DNA of 64,000 nt from Demequina litorisediminis (GCF_030161615.1 NZ_BSUN01000001.1:2542001-2606000); one strand, 5' to 3'. Counted from the stretch's first letter, positions 1-10,538 are shown. Notes: generated from the sequence alone by a model not told the origin. Translations and numbers: made by a program.

Positions 1-39
1 CGATGACTGCGCTGCCCGACGCAACGGATGGAGTGCCAC

Positions 40-1666
40 GTGGAGATCCTGGTCATTGGCGTGTTTGCACTCATGGCGATCGCCACCGCCACGGCCGTGA
101 GCCCCAAGGTCGGTATCGCGGCGCCGTTGATCCTGGTCGCCCTGGGGTTCGGTGCCTCGCTCCTGCCGTTCATGCCCGCCGTCGAGGTGGACCCCGAGGT
201 CATCCTCGCGGGGGTCCTGCCGCCCTTGCTCTTCGCGGCGGGTGCCTCCATCCCCGCGACGGATTTCAGGCGAGAGTTCCGCTCCATCTCGGGGCTATCG
301 GTCATCCTCACCATCCTCTCGACCCTCGTGCTGGGCGCGTTCTTTCACTGGCTGATCGATGACCTCTCGTGGCCCTGGGCCTTCGCGCTCGGCGCGATTG
401 TGTCGCCCTCGGATCCCGTGGCGACGGCCATCATCAAGCGCCTGGGAGTGTCGCCGCGGATGGTCAGCCTCCTCGAGGGAGAGAGCCTTCTCAACGATGC
501 CTGTGCCCTCGTGCTGCTGAGGGGCGCGGTCGCTGCCGCGGCGGCCGCCGTCACGGTGGGCGACATCGCCCTCGAGTTCATCCTCGCCATGACGGTGGCG
601 GTGATCATTGGCATCATCGTGGGGCGGCTCAATCTGTGGGTCTCCAACCGTATGAGTGACACGACCGCCAATACGGTCTTCACGCTTGCGGTGCCCTTTG
701 TCGCATCGATTCCCGCCGAGGCGGTGGGGGCGTCCGGCCTGGTCGCGGCCGTGGTGTGCGGGCTCGTGACCGGCAACGGTTCTGCCAAGGCGCTGTCGCC
801 GCAGGTGCGCCAGTCCGACGCCCAAACCTGGCATGCGATCGAGCCTCATCCTCGAAGGCGTCGTCTATCTCATCGTGGGCCTCGAGATTGTCGCTGTGGT
901 GCGCGAGGTCCAGGAGAAGCACGAGGGCGTCGGGTTCGCCTTCGCGGCGGCGATGGCGACCATCGTGCTGGTACTGATCCTGCGCGCGCTCTTCATCGCG
1001 CCGTTGCTCGCGGCGCAGGCTCGCCGGGCGAGGCGAGCCGCCGCGTTGCGTCCGCGCCTCGCGGACCTCCGAGAGCGCCTGGATGACCCGGTGACGCACG
1101 CGGAGGCCATCCATGAGGTCGCTCAACACGTGGGGGCGCTCAGCGCACGCCGCCTGCGCAGGGGAGAGGTGAGCCACGACCACGTCTCGCGCCACCTCAC
1201 CAAGGCGGAGGCGGACATCGGCTACCTGGTGAAGGCACCGCTGGGACCGCGGGAAGGCGCGGTGATGGTGTGGGCAGGTATGCGCGGCGTGGTCACGGTG
1301 GCTGCTGCGCAGACGCTTCCCACCGATACCCCCGACCGTGCGCTGCTGGTGCTGATCGCGTACATCGTGGCTGTCGGGTCGCTCGTGATTCAGGGTGGCA
1401 CCGTGCGGTGGGTCGTGCAGTGGCTCAAGCCCTCACGCGGGGTGTCCGCGCAGGACGCGGCTGAGGAGCGTGCGGCCTTGCACGAGTTCCTGGAAGGCGC
1501 GGTGGAGCGTGCTGGCGGTGAGGAATCCCTGGGCGGCCGTGTGGGCGTCATCGAGGCGAAGCGTGACGCGTTGATCGACGCGCGCGGACTGGGCATCTTT
1601 TCTTCTGCACTGCTGTCGAGCACCCTCGATGCGCTCGATGCCGAGCAGATCAGGCTCGAACTGTGA
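40..1666 (+). CDS. Na+/H+ (cation/proton) antiporter, CPA1 family
   Basis: Integral membrane antiporter, likely exchanging Na+ or K+ for H+ across the cytoplasmic membrane. The product is about 541 residues with about ten hydrophobic segments in the first 400, including the CPA1 core around residues 125-160 (SPSDPVATA, then EGESLLNDA), followed by a charged cytoplasmic tail of about 140 residues. I chose GTG at 40 because GGATGGAG precedes it by about 7 bases. The frame breaks at 842-846, where AGCCT replaces AGCT. Restoring AGCT gives WHAIELILEGVVYLIVGLE, a typical CPA1 segment. The stop overlaps the next start (GTGA). Ion specificity cannot be read from sequence. Confidence 0.88.
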
Positions 1667-2465
1667 AGGGTAGGCGCGCGGTGGGCATCGGCGTACTGCT
1701 CGCGGCGGCCAGCGTGAGCGTGAGCGCATGCGCCACAGGCGAGTCGGCGCATCGCGTGACCGTGACCGCGGACCCCTCGGGAAGCGACACCCCGCAGTCG
1801 GAGTCGCCCGTGGATGTGGGAACGGTGGACCATGCGGGCAACCGCTATCGGGTGGTCACACTGCCCGTGAAGGAGTGGGACATCCGTGTCGAGTGGCCCG
1901 ATGCGGACGGCGTGATGCTGCGAGATCTTCTCGCGGACGAGCCCGACATCGTGGCGGCGACCAACGCGGGCATCTTCAGTGATGATCTGACGCCGGGAGG
2001 ACTGCTGATCTCGAACGGGGAGGAGCCTGCGGAGCCTGAACCTCAGTGAGGGTGGTGGCAACTTCCACCTCCTTCCCAACGCGGTGTTCGGGGTGACGGA
2101 CGAGGGGACTGCGGAAGTCGTCGAGTCCTCGCAGTTCGACGCGACCGGGGTGACTCAGGCGACCCAATCCGGTCCCGCACTCCTGCTGGATGGCGAGGTT
2201 CATCCCGAGTTCAACGAAGGCTCAGCCAATCTCGCGGTCCGCAACGGGGTGGGGGTGAGCCCCGACGGCGCCACCGTCTACCTCGCCATCTCTCTGAGCC
2301 TCACCAACCTGTGGGACTTCGCGGGTCTCTTCGCACAAGAGCCTCGGTGTCGAGGACGCGCTGTACCTCGACGGCGATATCTCCAGCCTGTGGGTAGCCG
2401 GCGACACGGAGCCTGGGCCGGTCGACGGGCCCTACGCGGGCGTCATCACGGTCCGCGAACGCTGA
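1663..2465 (+). CDS. Lipoprotein, phosphodiester glycosidase (NAGPA/DUF2233-like) family
   Basis: Probable exported lipoprotein: a short basic start (MKGRR), a hydrophobic stretch and the lipobox-like SVSAC near residue 23. The rest resembles the phosphodiester glycosidase/DUF2233 fold: TNAGIF near residue 100, VRNGVGV, and the family's C-terminal block ALYLDGDISSLWV. The GTG start overlaps the antiporter stop, so the two are probably co-transcribed. Two AGCT insertions break the frame, AGCCT at 2024-2028 and at 2340-2344; corrected length is 266 residues. Substrate unknown. The family call rests on motif resemblance only. Confidence 0.72.
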
Positions 2466-2633
2466 GGGCGGCACATCGTCCCTGATCGCGCCGGTGGAGC
2501 GGGACAGAACGGACCGGTGGTGACCATCGATGTCACGGTTGGGCAAAGTGGCCTGGTGGCTCCCGGGCGACGGTGCTACGTTGATCTCGCTTGGCCAGTC
2601 CCAGCCATGATTCACTCGAGAGGAGGCGACGCG

Positions 2634-2759
2634 ATGATCACCATCGATACTTTCCAGGGCCCTGATGCCCGCCGCGTCGCCGTGCCCTCGCGTGCCACGT
2701 CGTCACGAAAGCCGATCGCCGGCTTCCATGACGAGGTGTGCACCTCGTTCACGGCATAG
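2634..2759 (+). CDS. Small hypothetical protein, 41 aa
   Basis: Short open frame starting MITIDTFQGPDARR and ending TSFTA, preceded by a strong ribosome binding site (GAGAGGAGG at about 2618-2626, 7 bases before ATG). No hydrophobic segment, one cysteine. I recognise no family. The ribosome binding site is the main argument that it is translated. It stands alone between the glycosidase gene and the next small gene, and both flanking gaps (2466-2633 and 2760-2974) show nothing else that I can support. Confidence 0.45.
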   Translation: MITIDTFQGPDARRVAVPSRATSSRKPIAGFHDEVCTSFTA

Positions 2760-2974
2760 CGCGGCCGCCGGCGCCGCTCGCCTTCGCGCGATCGCGCCGA
2801 GCCTACGCCCCTCTGCTGAGTTCCGCCGCCCACGCCCAGCGTGAGCCGCGGAAGTCCTCACGCAAGCGTGCCCTCCGGGGCGCGCCTGCGTCCCCGCACG
2901 CCTGACACGCATCGGCCACACACCGTCGCGTGCCCGGACGGCCCCTCACCAACGATGAGGGGAGGTGAATCGAC

Positions 2975-3193
2975 ATGAACCAGTACCCCGTGGAAACGAT
3001 GGCGCTGCTCGCGCAGCACCTGGCGAACCACCCCGAGTTGCTCCACGCGGACCGTCTCGCCGAGCGCGAGGGATCGCCGCGTCTGCAGCGACGGGAGGTC
3101 CTCGCGAGGCGACTGCGCCGCGCGTACTACCGTGCGGCGCGTCGCCTGCGGGCGGCCCGCGCGGGCCTCGCCCTGAGCGGCCGCGCGGCGTGA
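2975..3193 (+). CDS. Small basic hypothetical protein, 72 aa
   Basis: ATG preceded by GGGGAGGTG at about 2960-2968. The product begins MNQYPVETMALLAQHLANHP and turns strongly arginine- and alanine-rich (RREVLARRLRRAYYRAARR), with no cysteine and no membrane segment. The C-terminal half could form a basic amphipathic helix. Family unknown. A perfect 18-bp hairpin starts at its stop codon, suggesting a monocistronic unit. Confidence 0.55.
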   Translation: MNQYPVETMALLAQHLANHPELLHADRLAEREGSPRLQRREVLARRLRRAYYRAARRLRAARAGLALSGRAA

Positions 3194-3235
3194 CGTTCCA
3201 CGCGACACGGAGGCGCCCCGTGTCGCGTGGAACGT
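3193..3235 (+). terminator. Perfect 18-bp hairpin after the 72-aa gene
   Basis: ACGTTCCACGCGACACGG (3193-3210), a 7-base loop, then its exact reverse complement (3218-3235). It begins at the last base of the preceding stop codon. There is no T-run, so it may act as a GC-only terminator, a 3' mRNA stabiliser, or a protein-binding palindrome. Confidence 0.6.
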
Positions 3236-3336
3236 CGCCGCCCGGCGTCGTCACGTGGCCTCGCCGCCTGGCGTCGCCAGCGCAAGACAGGAGTAGCGTC
3301 GTCCCTGGCACCATACGCAACAGGGAGGGCGCCATT

Positions 3337-3666
3337 GTGGCCGAAGACCACCGCAATCCGCAGGTCGCACTCGCCAACGAGCGCACCTTTCTTGCCTGGA
3401 TTCGCACGTCGCTTGCGTTGACTGCGACCGGCGCGGCCATCGTCGCACTCGCCCCGCCGGTCCACCGCGGTTGGCTCCTCGCGTCGGGAGCGATGTTTGT
3501 GGTGCTCGGCATCGTCGCGGGCGCCCAGGCGTGGGTCGGTTGGCGCCACACGGACCGCGACACCCGCGCGGGGCGCGGGGTGGCCCCGCTGCGCATCGGG
3601 CCCTACCTCACGGCGGGCGTCATCGTGGCGACGGTGACGTTGTTGATCGGAGCGGTCCTGGCGTGA
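3337..3666 (+). CDS. DUF202 (YidH-like) membrane protein
   Basis: 109-residue inner-membrane protein of the DUF202 family, function unknown. The family signature NERTFLAWIRTSLAL lies at residues about 14-28 and runs into the first of three predicted membrane segments (about 22-40, 47-67, 88-109). The start is GTG with GGGAGG 8 bases upstream. It overlaps the next gene by GTGA, and that gene is a second DUF202 member, as in paired YidG/YidH-type arrangements. No frame damage. Confidence 0.85.
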   Translation: MAEDHRNPQVALANERTFLAWIRTSLALTATGAAIVALAPPVHRGWLLASGAMFVVLGIVAGAQAWVGWRHTDRDTRAGRGVAPLRIGPYLTAGVIVATVTLLIGAVLA

Positions 3667-4025
3667 CTCCGACGCACGCCGATCGCCAGGCCGACTCCGG
3701 GGACGCTACCAGCCTGACCGCTCTGGCATGGCGCCGTACGGCCCTGCGCGTCGCGGTGGGTGCGGTCGTGGCGACCCGGCTCCTCACGAACGAGTTCGGG
3801 GGCTGGGTGGTGGTGGCGGGTCTCGTGGGGGTGGCGATCGTGCTCGTGGTGCATGCGTCGGCCTCGGCGGCGTATCTCAGGTACGACCGTCGTCCGCGCC
3901 GTCTTTCACCCGATCAGGGAATGGCGCGGTCAAGCATCAGGGTGGCCGCGCTCGCCGGGTTCACCGTTGCCGTCGGTCTCGTAGGACTCGCGTGGGTCGG
4001 CCTCGCGGCCGCCGCGGCAACCTGA
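3663..4025 (+). CDS. Second DUF202-type membrane protein
   Basis: 120 residues starting at GTG 3663, overlapping the previous stop. It carries a degenerate DUF202 signature (TALAWRRTALRVAVG, residues about 18-32) and three hydrophobic segments with a short basic loop (RYDRRPRRLS) before the third. Translationally coupled to its upstream relative, so the two probably act together in the membrane. Function unknown. Confidence 0.78.
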   Translation: MTPTHADRQADSGDATSLTALAWRRTALRVAVGAVVATRLLTNEFGGWVVVAGLVGVAIVLVVHASASAAYLRYDRRPRRLSPDQGMARSSIRVAALAGFTVAVGLVGLAWVGLAAAAAT

Positions 4026-4101
4026 CGCCGACGCGCCAGGCGGCCGAGGTTCCGTCGCAAGGCCGATGCGCCCGCATCGGCCACCGTGTGAGGCTAGACG
4101 C

Positions 4102-4567
4102 ATGACGTCGTTCCGTTCGCGCCAGTGGTCCTTCCAGAACGTCTTCGCCGCCGTCACGCTCGGGTCCTCACTCGTGGCGGTGGTGGTGCTGTTCTTCATT
4201 GCCGACGCCTGGGGCGAGGCGCCGTGGCTCGCGTGGCCCACGCTCGCGCTCCTGGCAGCGACGCTCGTCATCCCGACGTCCGTGGAGGTCGGAGCACACG
4301 AGGTGGTGGTCCGTCTCGCGGGATGCACGGTGCGGCGCATCGAGCCTCACCGACGTGCTCTCCGCGCAGCGACGCACGTACCGACCCCTGCACGACTTTG
4401 GCGGTTGGGGACTGCGGTGGGGCATGAACAGCCGCAACGCGCGGGCGTACACCACCACGGGGTCAACGGCGGTGGTGCTGAGTCTGCGCGATGCCTCGGA
4501 GGTGTACCTCGGCGTCGACGATGAGCAGGGTCTCCTCGACGCCCTGAGTCATCGAGGCATCGTCTGA
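4102..4567 (+). CDS. Membrane protein with a PH-like C-terminal domain
   Basis: About 154 residues: two membrane segments (about 14-32 and 40-56), then a soluble domain with RRIELTDVLSAQRRTYRPL and DFGGWGLRWG, a pattern seen in bacterial PH-like membrane proteins of unknown function. The frame breaks at 4343-4347 (AGCCT for AGCT). No ribosome binding site is evident, and TAGACG lies just upstream of ATG, so the mRNA may be leaderless. It ends next to the convergent gnd gene. Confidence 0.65.
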
Positions 4568-5609
4568 CTACTCGCCGGTGGGCTTCTCCTCGTGTCCGCC
4601 GAATCCCTTGCGCATCGCGGACAGCACCTTCTCGGCGTAGATGTCGAGGTCACGGGACGCGAATCGTGAGTACAAGGCCGTCGTGAGCACCGGGGTCGGC
4701 ACGCCCTCGTCGATCGCGGCGATGGAGGTCCAACGACCCTCGCCCGAGTCGGACACGTGGCCGGAGAATTCGGTCAGGTCGGGGTCCTGGTGAAGGGCTT
4801 CGGCCGTGAGGTCGAGCAGCCATGAGCCGACCACTGACCCACGTCGCCACACCTCGGCGACGTCGTCGACGGGGATGTCGTACTGGTAGTACTCGGGGTG
4901 GGCGAGGGGAGCGGTCTCGGCATCGGCGGCCCGTTCCACGGAGCCGATGTTCGCGTTGCGCAGCACGTTCAGACCCTCGGCGTAGGCCGCCATGAGTCCG
5001 TACTCGATGCCGTTGTGGACCATCTTGACGAAGTGTCCGGCGCCGTTGGGGCCGCAGTGCAACCAGCCGCGCTCCGCGGACGATGGTTCTCCCGTCCGTC
5101 CGGGGGTGCGCTCCGCGGCGTCGACGCCGGGGGAGATGGTGTCCCAGATGGGGGCGAGACGGTTCACAACCTCCTTCTCGCCGCCCACCATGAGGCAGAA
5201 GCCACGGTCGAGTCCCCAGACCCCGCCCGAGGTGCCGCAGTCGACGTGATGGATCCCCTTGGTCGCGAGTGCCGCCGCGTGAGCGAGGTCGTCGCGGTAA
5301 TACTATTGCCGCCGTCGATGATGGTGTCGCCGGGTTCGAGCACATCCGCCAGGGAATCGATGACGGATTGGGTGATGGTCCCCGCGGGCACCATCACCCA
5401 GATGGCGCGGGGCGCCTCAAGGGCCTCGACAAAGCCCGCAAGGCTCATGGACGGGAATGGCGCCGTCCGCGGCGAGCGCCTGGATGGCGTCGTGCGACAC
5501 GTCGTGGACCGCGACGGTGTGCCCGTCGCGCATGAGGCGTCGGCTGAGGCCGGCGCCCATGCGTCCCAGGCCAACCATGCCGAGCCTGCTGCGGGGTCGA
5601 GGTGGTCAT
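4568..5609 (-). CDS. gnd: 6-phosphogluconate dehydrogenase (decarboxylating)
   Basis: Oxidises and decarboxylates 6-phosphogluconate to ribulose 5-phosphate, producing NAD(P)H. Corrected length is about 346 residues, the short type common in actinobacteria. The N-terminal Rossmann motif is [13 protein letters not shown]; later IIDGGNSYYRDD, the substrate block [15 protein letters not shown] and the catalytic region [14 protein letters not shown] are visible. Three AGCT sites are damaged: gains at 5583-5587 and 5441-5445, and a loss at 5302-5304, where restoring AGCT gives GGNSYYRDD. Start ATG 5609 has AAGGAGAG upstream. It lies 47 bases downstream of zwf on the same strand. Confidence 0.93.
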
Positions 5610-5656
5610 GCGTCTCTCCTTGGATGGTGCGGGTGGCCGATGCGGTCGTGGGCGGC

Positions 5657-7079
5657 CTAGTGGCCACTGTGGTCGGGTCTCACCACGGGGTTGTGCCACG
5701 GACCGTCGTCGCCGATGAGCCGTCCGGCCGCCTCTTCCGGTCCCCAGGTGCCGGGGGCATACCGCATGGCGGGTGCGTGATCCGTGAGGACGGCGTCGAC
5801 GACGCGCCATGCAGCCTCGACCGAGTCCTCATGGGTGAACAGTGCGCTGTCGCCGTGCAGGGCGTCCGCGAGGAGCCGTTCGTAGGGTTCGCGTTCGAGG
5901 GGGCTTTCCGTGGGGAGCAGCAGTTCCTGCTCGTGTCCCACGAACTCCTTGCCTGGCGCCTTGACCCGCACGAATAGGCCGATCTCGCCCTCGGGTGAGA
6001 GGCGGAAGCGCAGTCGGTTGGGGTGTTGATCGGGATCCTGCGCGTCGTTGAACAGGGCCTGCGGAGGTCGCTTGAAGTCGACCACCACTTCTCCGGCGGA
6101 GACCGCTAGCGCCTTACCCGTGCGCAGGTAGAAGGGCACGCCTGCCCACCGCCAGGAGTCGATCGACAACCGCACCGCTGCGTATGTCTCGACGTCGGAG
6201 TCGGCGGCCACGCCGTCCTCGTCGCGATAGCCGATGAACTGTCCGCGCACGTAATCCTGGCGCGTGAGGGGGCGCATGGCGTTAAACACGTTGGCCTTGG
6301 CTGCCTGCACCGCCCCGTATCCCTGGTAGGTCGGCGCCTCCATGGTGAGCAGAGCGACGATCTGGAAGAGGTGGTTCTCGACCACGTCCCGGAGCGCCCC
6401 AGCGGACTCGTAGAACGCTCCGCGGCCCCGCACCCCGAAGTCCTCGGCAAGGGTGATCTGCACGGACTTGATGTAGTTGCGGTTCCAGATTGGCTCGAAC
6501 ATGGCATTGGCAAAGCGGAAGTAGAGGAGGTTCATGATCTCCTCCTTGCCAAGGAAGTGGTCGATGCGGAAGATCGCGTCCTCGTCGAAGGCGTCGCGGA
6601 TGACCGCGTTGAGTTCCTTCGCGCTGGCGAGATCGCGACCAAAGGGCTTCTCGACCACGACCCGCGCCGCCTCGTGCAGGCCCACGGACTTGAGCCCCTG
6701 CACCACCGTGCCGAACAGGCTGGGCGGAATCGCGAGGTAATGCGTGGGGTGGGCGCATTCGGCGAGGGTGTCGCGGAGCCTGCGTGAACGTGGCGGGGTC
6801 CTGATAGTCACCGTCGACGTATCGCAACAGGTCAACGAGCCGGGCGAGCGCGTCGTGATCGACGTTGTCTCCGTGCTTGGCCACGACCGCGTCGCGCGCC
6901 CGTTCCTTGAGGTCCTCCAGCGTCCACTGCGAGTAGGCGACGCCGATGACGGGGACAGTCAACAGGCCGGCCTTCACCATGCGGTAGAGCGACGGAAAGA
7001 TGGACTTGCGTGCGAGGTCGCCGCTGGCGCCAAAGAACACGAGGGCGTCCGAGGGGGTTCCGGGTGCTGCTCCGGGCAT
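5657..7079 (-). CDS. zwf: Glucose-6-phosphate 1-dehydrogenase
   Basis: First step of the oxidative pentose phosphate pathway: glucose 6-phosphate to 6-phosphoglucono-lactone with NADP+. Residues about 10-25 carry the Rossmann motif ([13 protein letters not shown]); the active-site signature RIDHFLGKE lies near residue 175, followed by [15 protein letters not shown]. Corrected length is 473 residues. One AGCT insertion (AGCCT at 6777-6781) breaks the frame in PATFTQLRDTLAE. I chose ATG 7079 (GGAGAG just upstream); an in-frame ATG about 20 codons earlier is possible. Paired with gnd, so NADPH and ribulose 5-phosphate production are co-expressed. Confidence 0.93.
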
Positions 7080-7180
7080 GTCTCTCCAGGTGTAGAACGG
7101 GGTTCCAAGCAGGGATGACTCTCCTGTCACCCTACGACCGTCGCGGGGCAGCGGACTACTCGACGGGCCCGCTGAGGGGT

Positions 7181-7804
7181 TCAGTCGGTCGGAAGTTCGC
7201 CGCAGCGGGTGCGCGTGTACGCGATGATCGTGCTCGCCGCGCTCGCCCCTGACTGGGCAATCTCGGCGGCCCCCTCCCGCGCGGCGAGCGCCTGCATCCC
7301 GTCGTTGTACTCGTCGGGTGAGGTCGCCGACGCCGCGAGTTCGGCCTCGGGTCGAGCGATGGCGTCGATGTAGGTGAAGAAGTCGGTGAACGCGACGGAC
7401 ACCGCGGCGTGGGAGATGGATGCCTCGGAGTCGTCCCACGCTCCATTCATGACGGCTATGCCCGCGGCACCCCACGTCTCCTCGAGTACGTCGATGGCGG
7501 TCGTCATGGCCGCCCCCGCCGCGTTGGCGAGGTCCACCGCGCCGGCATCGTCTCCGAGCTCTGCCTCAAGCGCGGTGGCATCGGTGGCGTCGAGGAGGTC
7601 TCGTTGAGCCGCGTACCCGGTGGCGGCGGCATCGCAGTACGAGTCCGCGTCCTGCGCTATGGCGCTGGATGACATCGCCGGGGTGTTGGAGGCGGACGTC
7701 TCGGCCGCGCCCGTCGCCGACGAGTCCGCAGCCGGTTCGCCTGCGGTGCACGCGGTCAGCGCGAGCACGGCGCCGAGGGCCACGGCAGACACGATGGTGC
7801 GCAT
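7181..7804 (-). CDS. Secreted alanine-rich lipoprotein, function unknown
   Basis: 207 residues. The signal peptide MRTIVSAVALGAVLALTAC ends in a lipobox cysteine at residue 19; a serine/threonine/alanine-rich linker follows to about residue 50, then a helical domain with conserved-looking YCDAAATGYAAQRDLL and a C-terminal RTRCGELPTD. Two cysteines in the mature domain could pair. No frame damage and no recognised family. It stands between zwf and the oxidoreductase on the same strand, with no clear functional link. Confidence 0.65.
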   Translation of the reverse strand: MRTIVSAVALGAVLALTACTAGEPAADSSATGAAETSASNTPAMSSSAIAQDADSYCDAAATGYAAQRDLLDATDATALEAELGDDAGAVDLANAAGAAMTTAIDVLEETWGAAGIAVMNGAWDDSEASISHAAVSVAFTDFFTYIDAIARPEAELAASATSPDEYNDGMQALAAREGAAEIAQSGASAASTIIAYTRTRCGELPTD

Positions 7805-7836
7805 GGCACGAGCGTGCCAGAGCACGCGCGCGCTCG

Positions 7837-8826
7837 CTAGCGGTGGATCACGACCTTGCCGATGACGGAGCCGGACTCGACAAGTTGGTGCGCCTCGAGG
7901 ATGCCGGCGGCCGAGAAGTCGTTGATGCGAACGGTTGCCGTCGGCACGATGCCGCCCGCGTCGACGAGGTCCGCGGTTTCGGCGAGCATCCGGCCTTGCT
8001 CTGCCATGTCCCACGTGCCGTACCGCGACCGCGCGAACATGTACTCCCAATGGAAGCCGATGGACTTGGGGAACAGGGGAAGGAGATCGAGGGCGCCGCC
8101 GTCGATGGACACGATCTGCCCGAAGGGCCGCAGCATCTCCGCATACGCCGGGATATTGCCAGGGGTGTACGACGAGAACACGTAGTCGATCCCGCCCGGC
8201 GCGAGCGAGGTCACCTCGCCGAGCAAGTCCCGGTGGTTCACGACGGCGTCGGCTCCCATGCGGCGACACCACTGGGCGGATTCCTCGCGCGACGCCGTCG
8301 CGATCACGTGAAGGTTGGTGAGTCGCTTCGCGAGTTGCGTGAGGATGGAGCCGACGCCTCCTGCCCCACCCACCATGAGGAGCGTCCCCGCATCCTCGCG
8401 GTTGATGCGCATCCGCTCGAACATGCCCTCCCACGCGGTGATGGTGGTCAGCGGCAACGAGGCGGCGTCCGCGAAGTCAATGCTGGCGGGCTTGCGGGAC
8501 ACGATGCGGTGGTCCACGGCCTGGAGGTCTGCGTTCGCACCATCGCGGAAGGCGTCACCCGACCACCACACGGCGTCGCCCACCTCGAAATCGCTGACCG
8601 CGTCGCCAAGGCCCACCACGGTGCCGGCGCCGTCGAAGCCGAGGATGCGCGCCTTGCCGTCGGCCTTGACCTTGGAGCGCCGCTTGACATCCGTGGGATT
8701 GACGGAGACCGCCTCCACCCGGATGAGGAGGTCGTTCTCGCGGACAAGCGGCTCGGGCGCGTCGATGTCGCGTAGCGCCAGGGGGTCGGTGACGGGTCGT
8801 GCGTCGAGTGCGGCGATGGCGTGCAT
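7837..8826 (-). CDS. Zinc-type alcohol dehydrogenase-like / quinone oxidoreductase (MDR family)
   Basis: 329-residue NAD(P)H-dependent medium-chain reductase. The N-terminal GroES-like part includes SVNPTDVKRR and LGFDGAGTVVGLG. The nucleotide-binding domain has MVGGAGGVGSILTQLAK near residue 150. The cysteines and histidines that hold catalytic zinc in true alcohol dehydrogenases are not obvious, which favours the zinc-free quinone oxidoreductase group. The frame is intact over the full family length. Substrate unknown. Confidence 0.85.
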   Translation of the reverse strand: MHAIAALDARPVTDPLALRDIDAPEPLVRENDLLIRVEAVSVNPTDVKRRSKVKADGKARILGFDGAGTVVGLGDAVSDFEVGDAVWWSGDAFRDGANADLQAVDHRIVSRKPASIDFADAASLPLTTITAWEGMFERMRINREDAGTLLMVGGAGGVGSILTQLAKRLTNLHVIATASREESAQWCRRMGADAVVNHRDLLGEVTSLAPGGIDYVFSSYTPGNIPAYAEMLRPFGQIVSIDGGALDLLPLFPKSIGFHWEYMFARSRYGTWDMAEQGRMLAETADLVDAGGIVPTATVRINDFSAAGILEAHQLVESGSVIGKVVIHR

Positions 8827-8846
8827 GGTGTTCTCCTGAGGCGCGT

Positions 8847-9495
8847 TCAGCCGCGGCGCGAGTCGACGTCGGCGAGGCGAGCGCGCGCGGCAATCGCCAC
8901 GTCGGTCGCGTCGCCCCAGCCGATGCCTGCGGCACAGAGGGCGTGGGTCATGGCGAGTTGGAGCGGGTCAGCGCCGGCAAGGGCCTGAGCCTCGGCGGCC
9001 TCGATCACATCGATGACGGCCTGTTCGACCAACCACTCACGGCAGCGGGGGAGATGTCGGCGCGCACCTCGCCACGCTCGGCGGCTAACGCGATGGCTTC
9101 GCGCAACGTGGCGCGCAGGGGGAGAGGGCGCGTTCGACGGAGCGGCGGTACGGGCCTCGCGCGCCGAGCCGCGTCAGCGGCAGTACCGGCGCCTGGTCCT
9201 GCCACACGCGGCCTATGAGCATCGCGATCTGCTCACGGGGCTCGCCATCGTCGAGGAACGCAGCGCCCGCGATGCGGGTGGCGCCGCGCACCACGGTCGC
9301 TTCCACGAGGGCGTGGCGGGTGGGAAAGAGGCGTCGCGCCGTCTCGTCATCCACCTGGGCGCGACGTGCCACGGTTCCCAGGGGTGCTCCCGCGTCGCGT
9401 CCCAGCACGGAGACGGCGGCGTCGAGCAGGCGGACGCGCGCGGCGTCGTCATCGATCGCGGGGGCCAGGGGCTTGCGGCGGCGAAAGAGGCTCAT
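8847..9495 (-). CDS. TetR-family transcriptional regulator
   Basis: About 216 residues after correction. The N-terminal helix-turn-helix region is LLDAAVSVLGRDAG, GTVARRAQVDDETARRLFPT (residues about 22-65), typical of TetR. Two errors break the frame: a C-run shortened at about 9120-9124 and a lost base at an AGCT site (ACT at 9035-9037). Restoring them gives PLRATLREAIALAAERG and SWLVEQAVIDVIEAA. Its start overlaps the stop of the upstream epimerase gene (ATGA), so the pair is probably one transcript. Confidence 0.8.
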
Positions 9496-10538
9496 CGGCC
9501 CGCCTCGTCGAGCGCGCGGCGGTAGATGCTCGCGAGCCGGTCAAACATGGCGTTGGCGCGGGCGTCCACGCTCTGGCGGGCCGGATCGGCCTCAAACCAG
9601 GCGATGCACTCGCGAATGCCTTCGGTGAACGGAATCCGCGCCTCCCACCCGGGCACAAGGTCGCGGATTTTCCTCGTGTCGTACACGGCAGGGTGCATCT
9701 TGTCGCCGTAGATCGAGCCAGCCTGGTCAGGGGTGGCCGCCACGAGAGCGTCGGAGGGTACGCACACGCGCTGCTGGCCGAACCGCTCGGGTGAGATCCC
9801 TGCGGCGTCCGCGATGGTGCCATAGATGGCGTTCCAGGTGAGGGCCTCGCTCGACGTGATGTGCACGGCCTCGCCGAGGGCGCGGTCGAGGCCCATGAGC
9901 CCCACCGCCGCCGCGGCGAGATCCCGCGCGTGCGTCAGCGTCCACAGGCCGGTGCCGTCCCCGGGGATCACGATGTCCGCCCCGCGGCGCATCCGGTCCA
10001 CGATGGTCCAGGGGTGCGCGCTATTGCCCGTGTATGCGGGAATCTTGCTGGGGCCGTACGTGTGGGCGGGCCGCACGATGGTGTAGCCGAGCCCTGCGGC
10101 GGTCGCACGTTCGCGCAGGACCTCCTCGGCTCTGGCCTTCTGCCGCGCGTAGTCCCAGAACAGGTTCTCCTGTGGGTCGTCCTCGGTGGTCGCATGGAGC
10201 CGGTCCCACGTGGCGTAGGCTCGCCGAGGTGGCGATGAGGAGGTACTGGTCCGTCAGGGGGCGAACGTCTCGACATCCTGCGCCACGTGCTCGGGGGTGA
10301 AGGCAATCGACTGGAGCACGGCATCAAACCGTTCGCCCCGATCGCGATACTCGCGCAGGGCATCGCGCAGTGCCAAGGGGTCTGTCGCATCGGCGACGAT
10401 GCTGGCCGCCCCAGGCGGCGGCGTGACGGTTGAGGAGCGGCCCCGGGTCAGCAAGGTGAGATCGTGGCCTGCCGCGTGGGCCGCGGCCGCGATCTCAGAG
10501 GAGATCAGCCCGGTCCCTCCGACGATGAGGATGCGCAT
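9492..10538 (-). CDS. NAD-dependent epimerase/dehydratase (extended SDR)
   Basis: About 348 residues. The N-terminal NAD-binding motif is MRILIVGGTGLISSEIA; a later block is RPAHTYGPSKIPAY. These are typical of nucleotide-sugar epimerase/dehydratase-like SDRs, though the classical Tyr-x3-Lys is replaced by YARQKA-type sequence. Two errors break the frame: a lost C in a run at about 10256-10260, and AGGCT for AGCT at 10217-10221 (restores SASYATWDRL). Translationally coupled to the TetR gene downstream. Substrate unknown. Confidence 0.82.

Noticed and set aside
1651..1656. AGGCTC near the antiporter stop as another altered AGCT
   Set aside because: The existing frame ends normally (IRLEL then TGA) and overlaps the next start by GTGA, so this AGGCT is taken as genuine.
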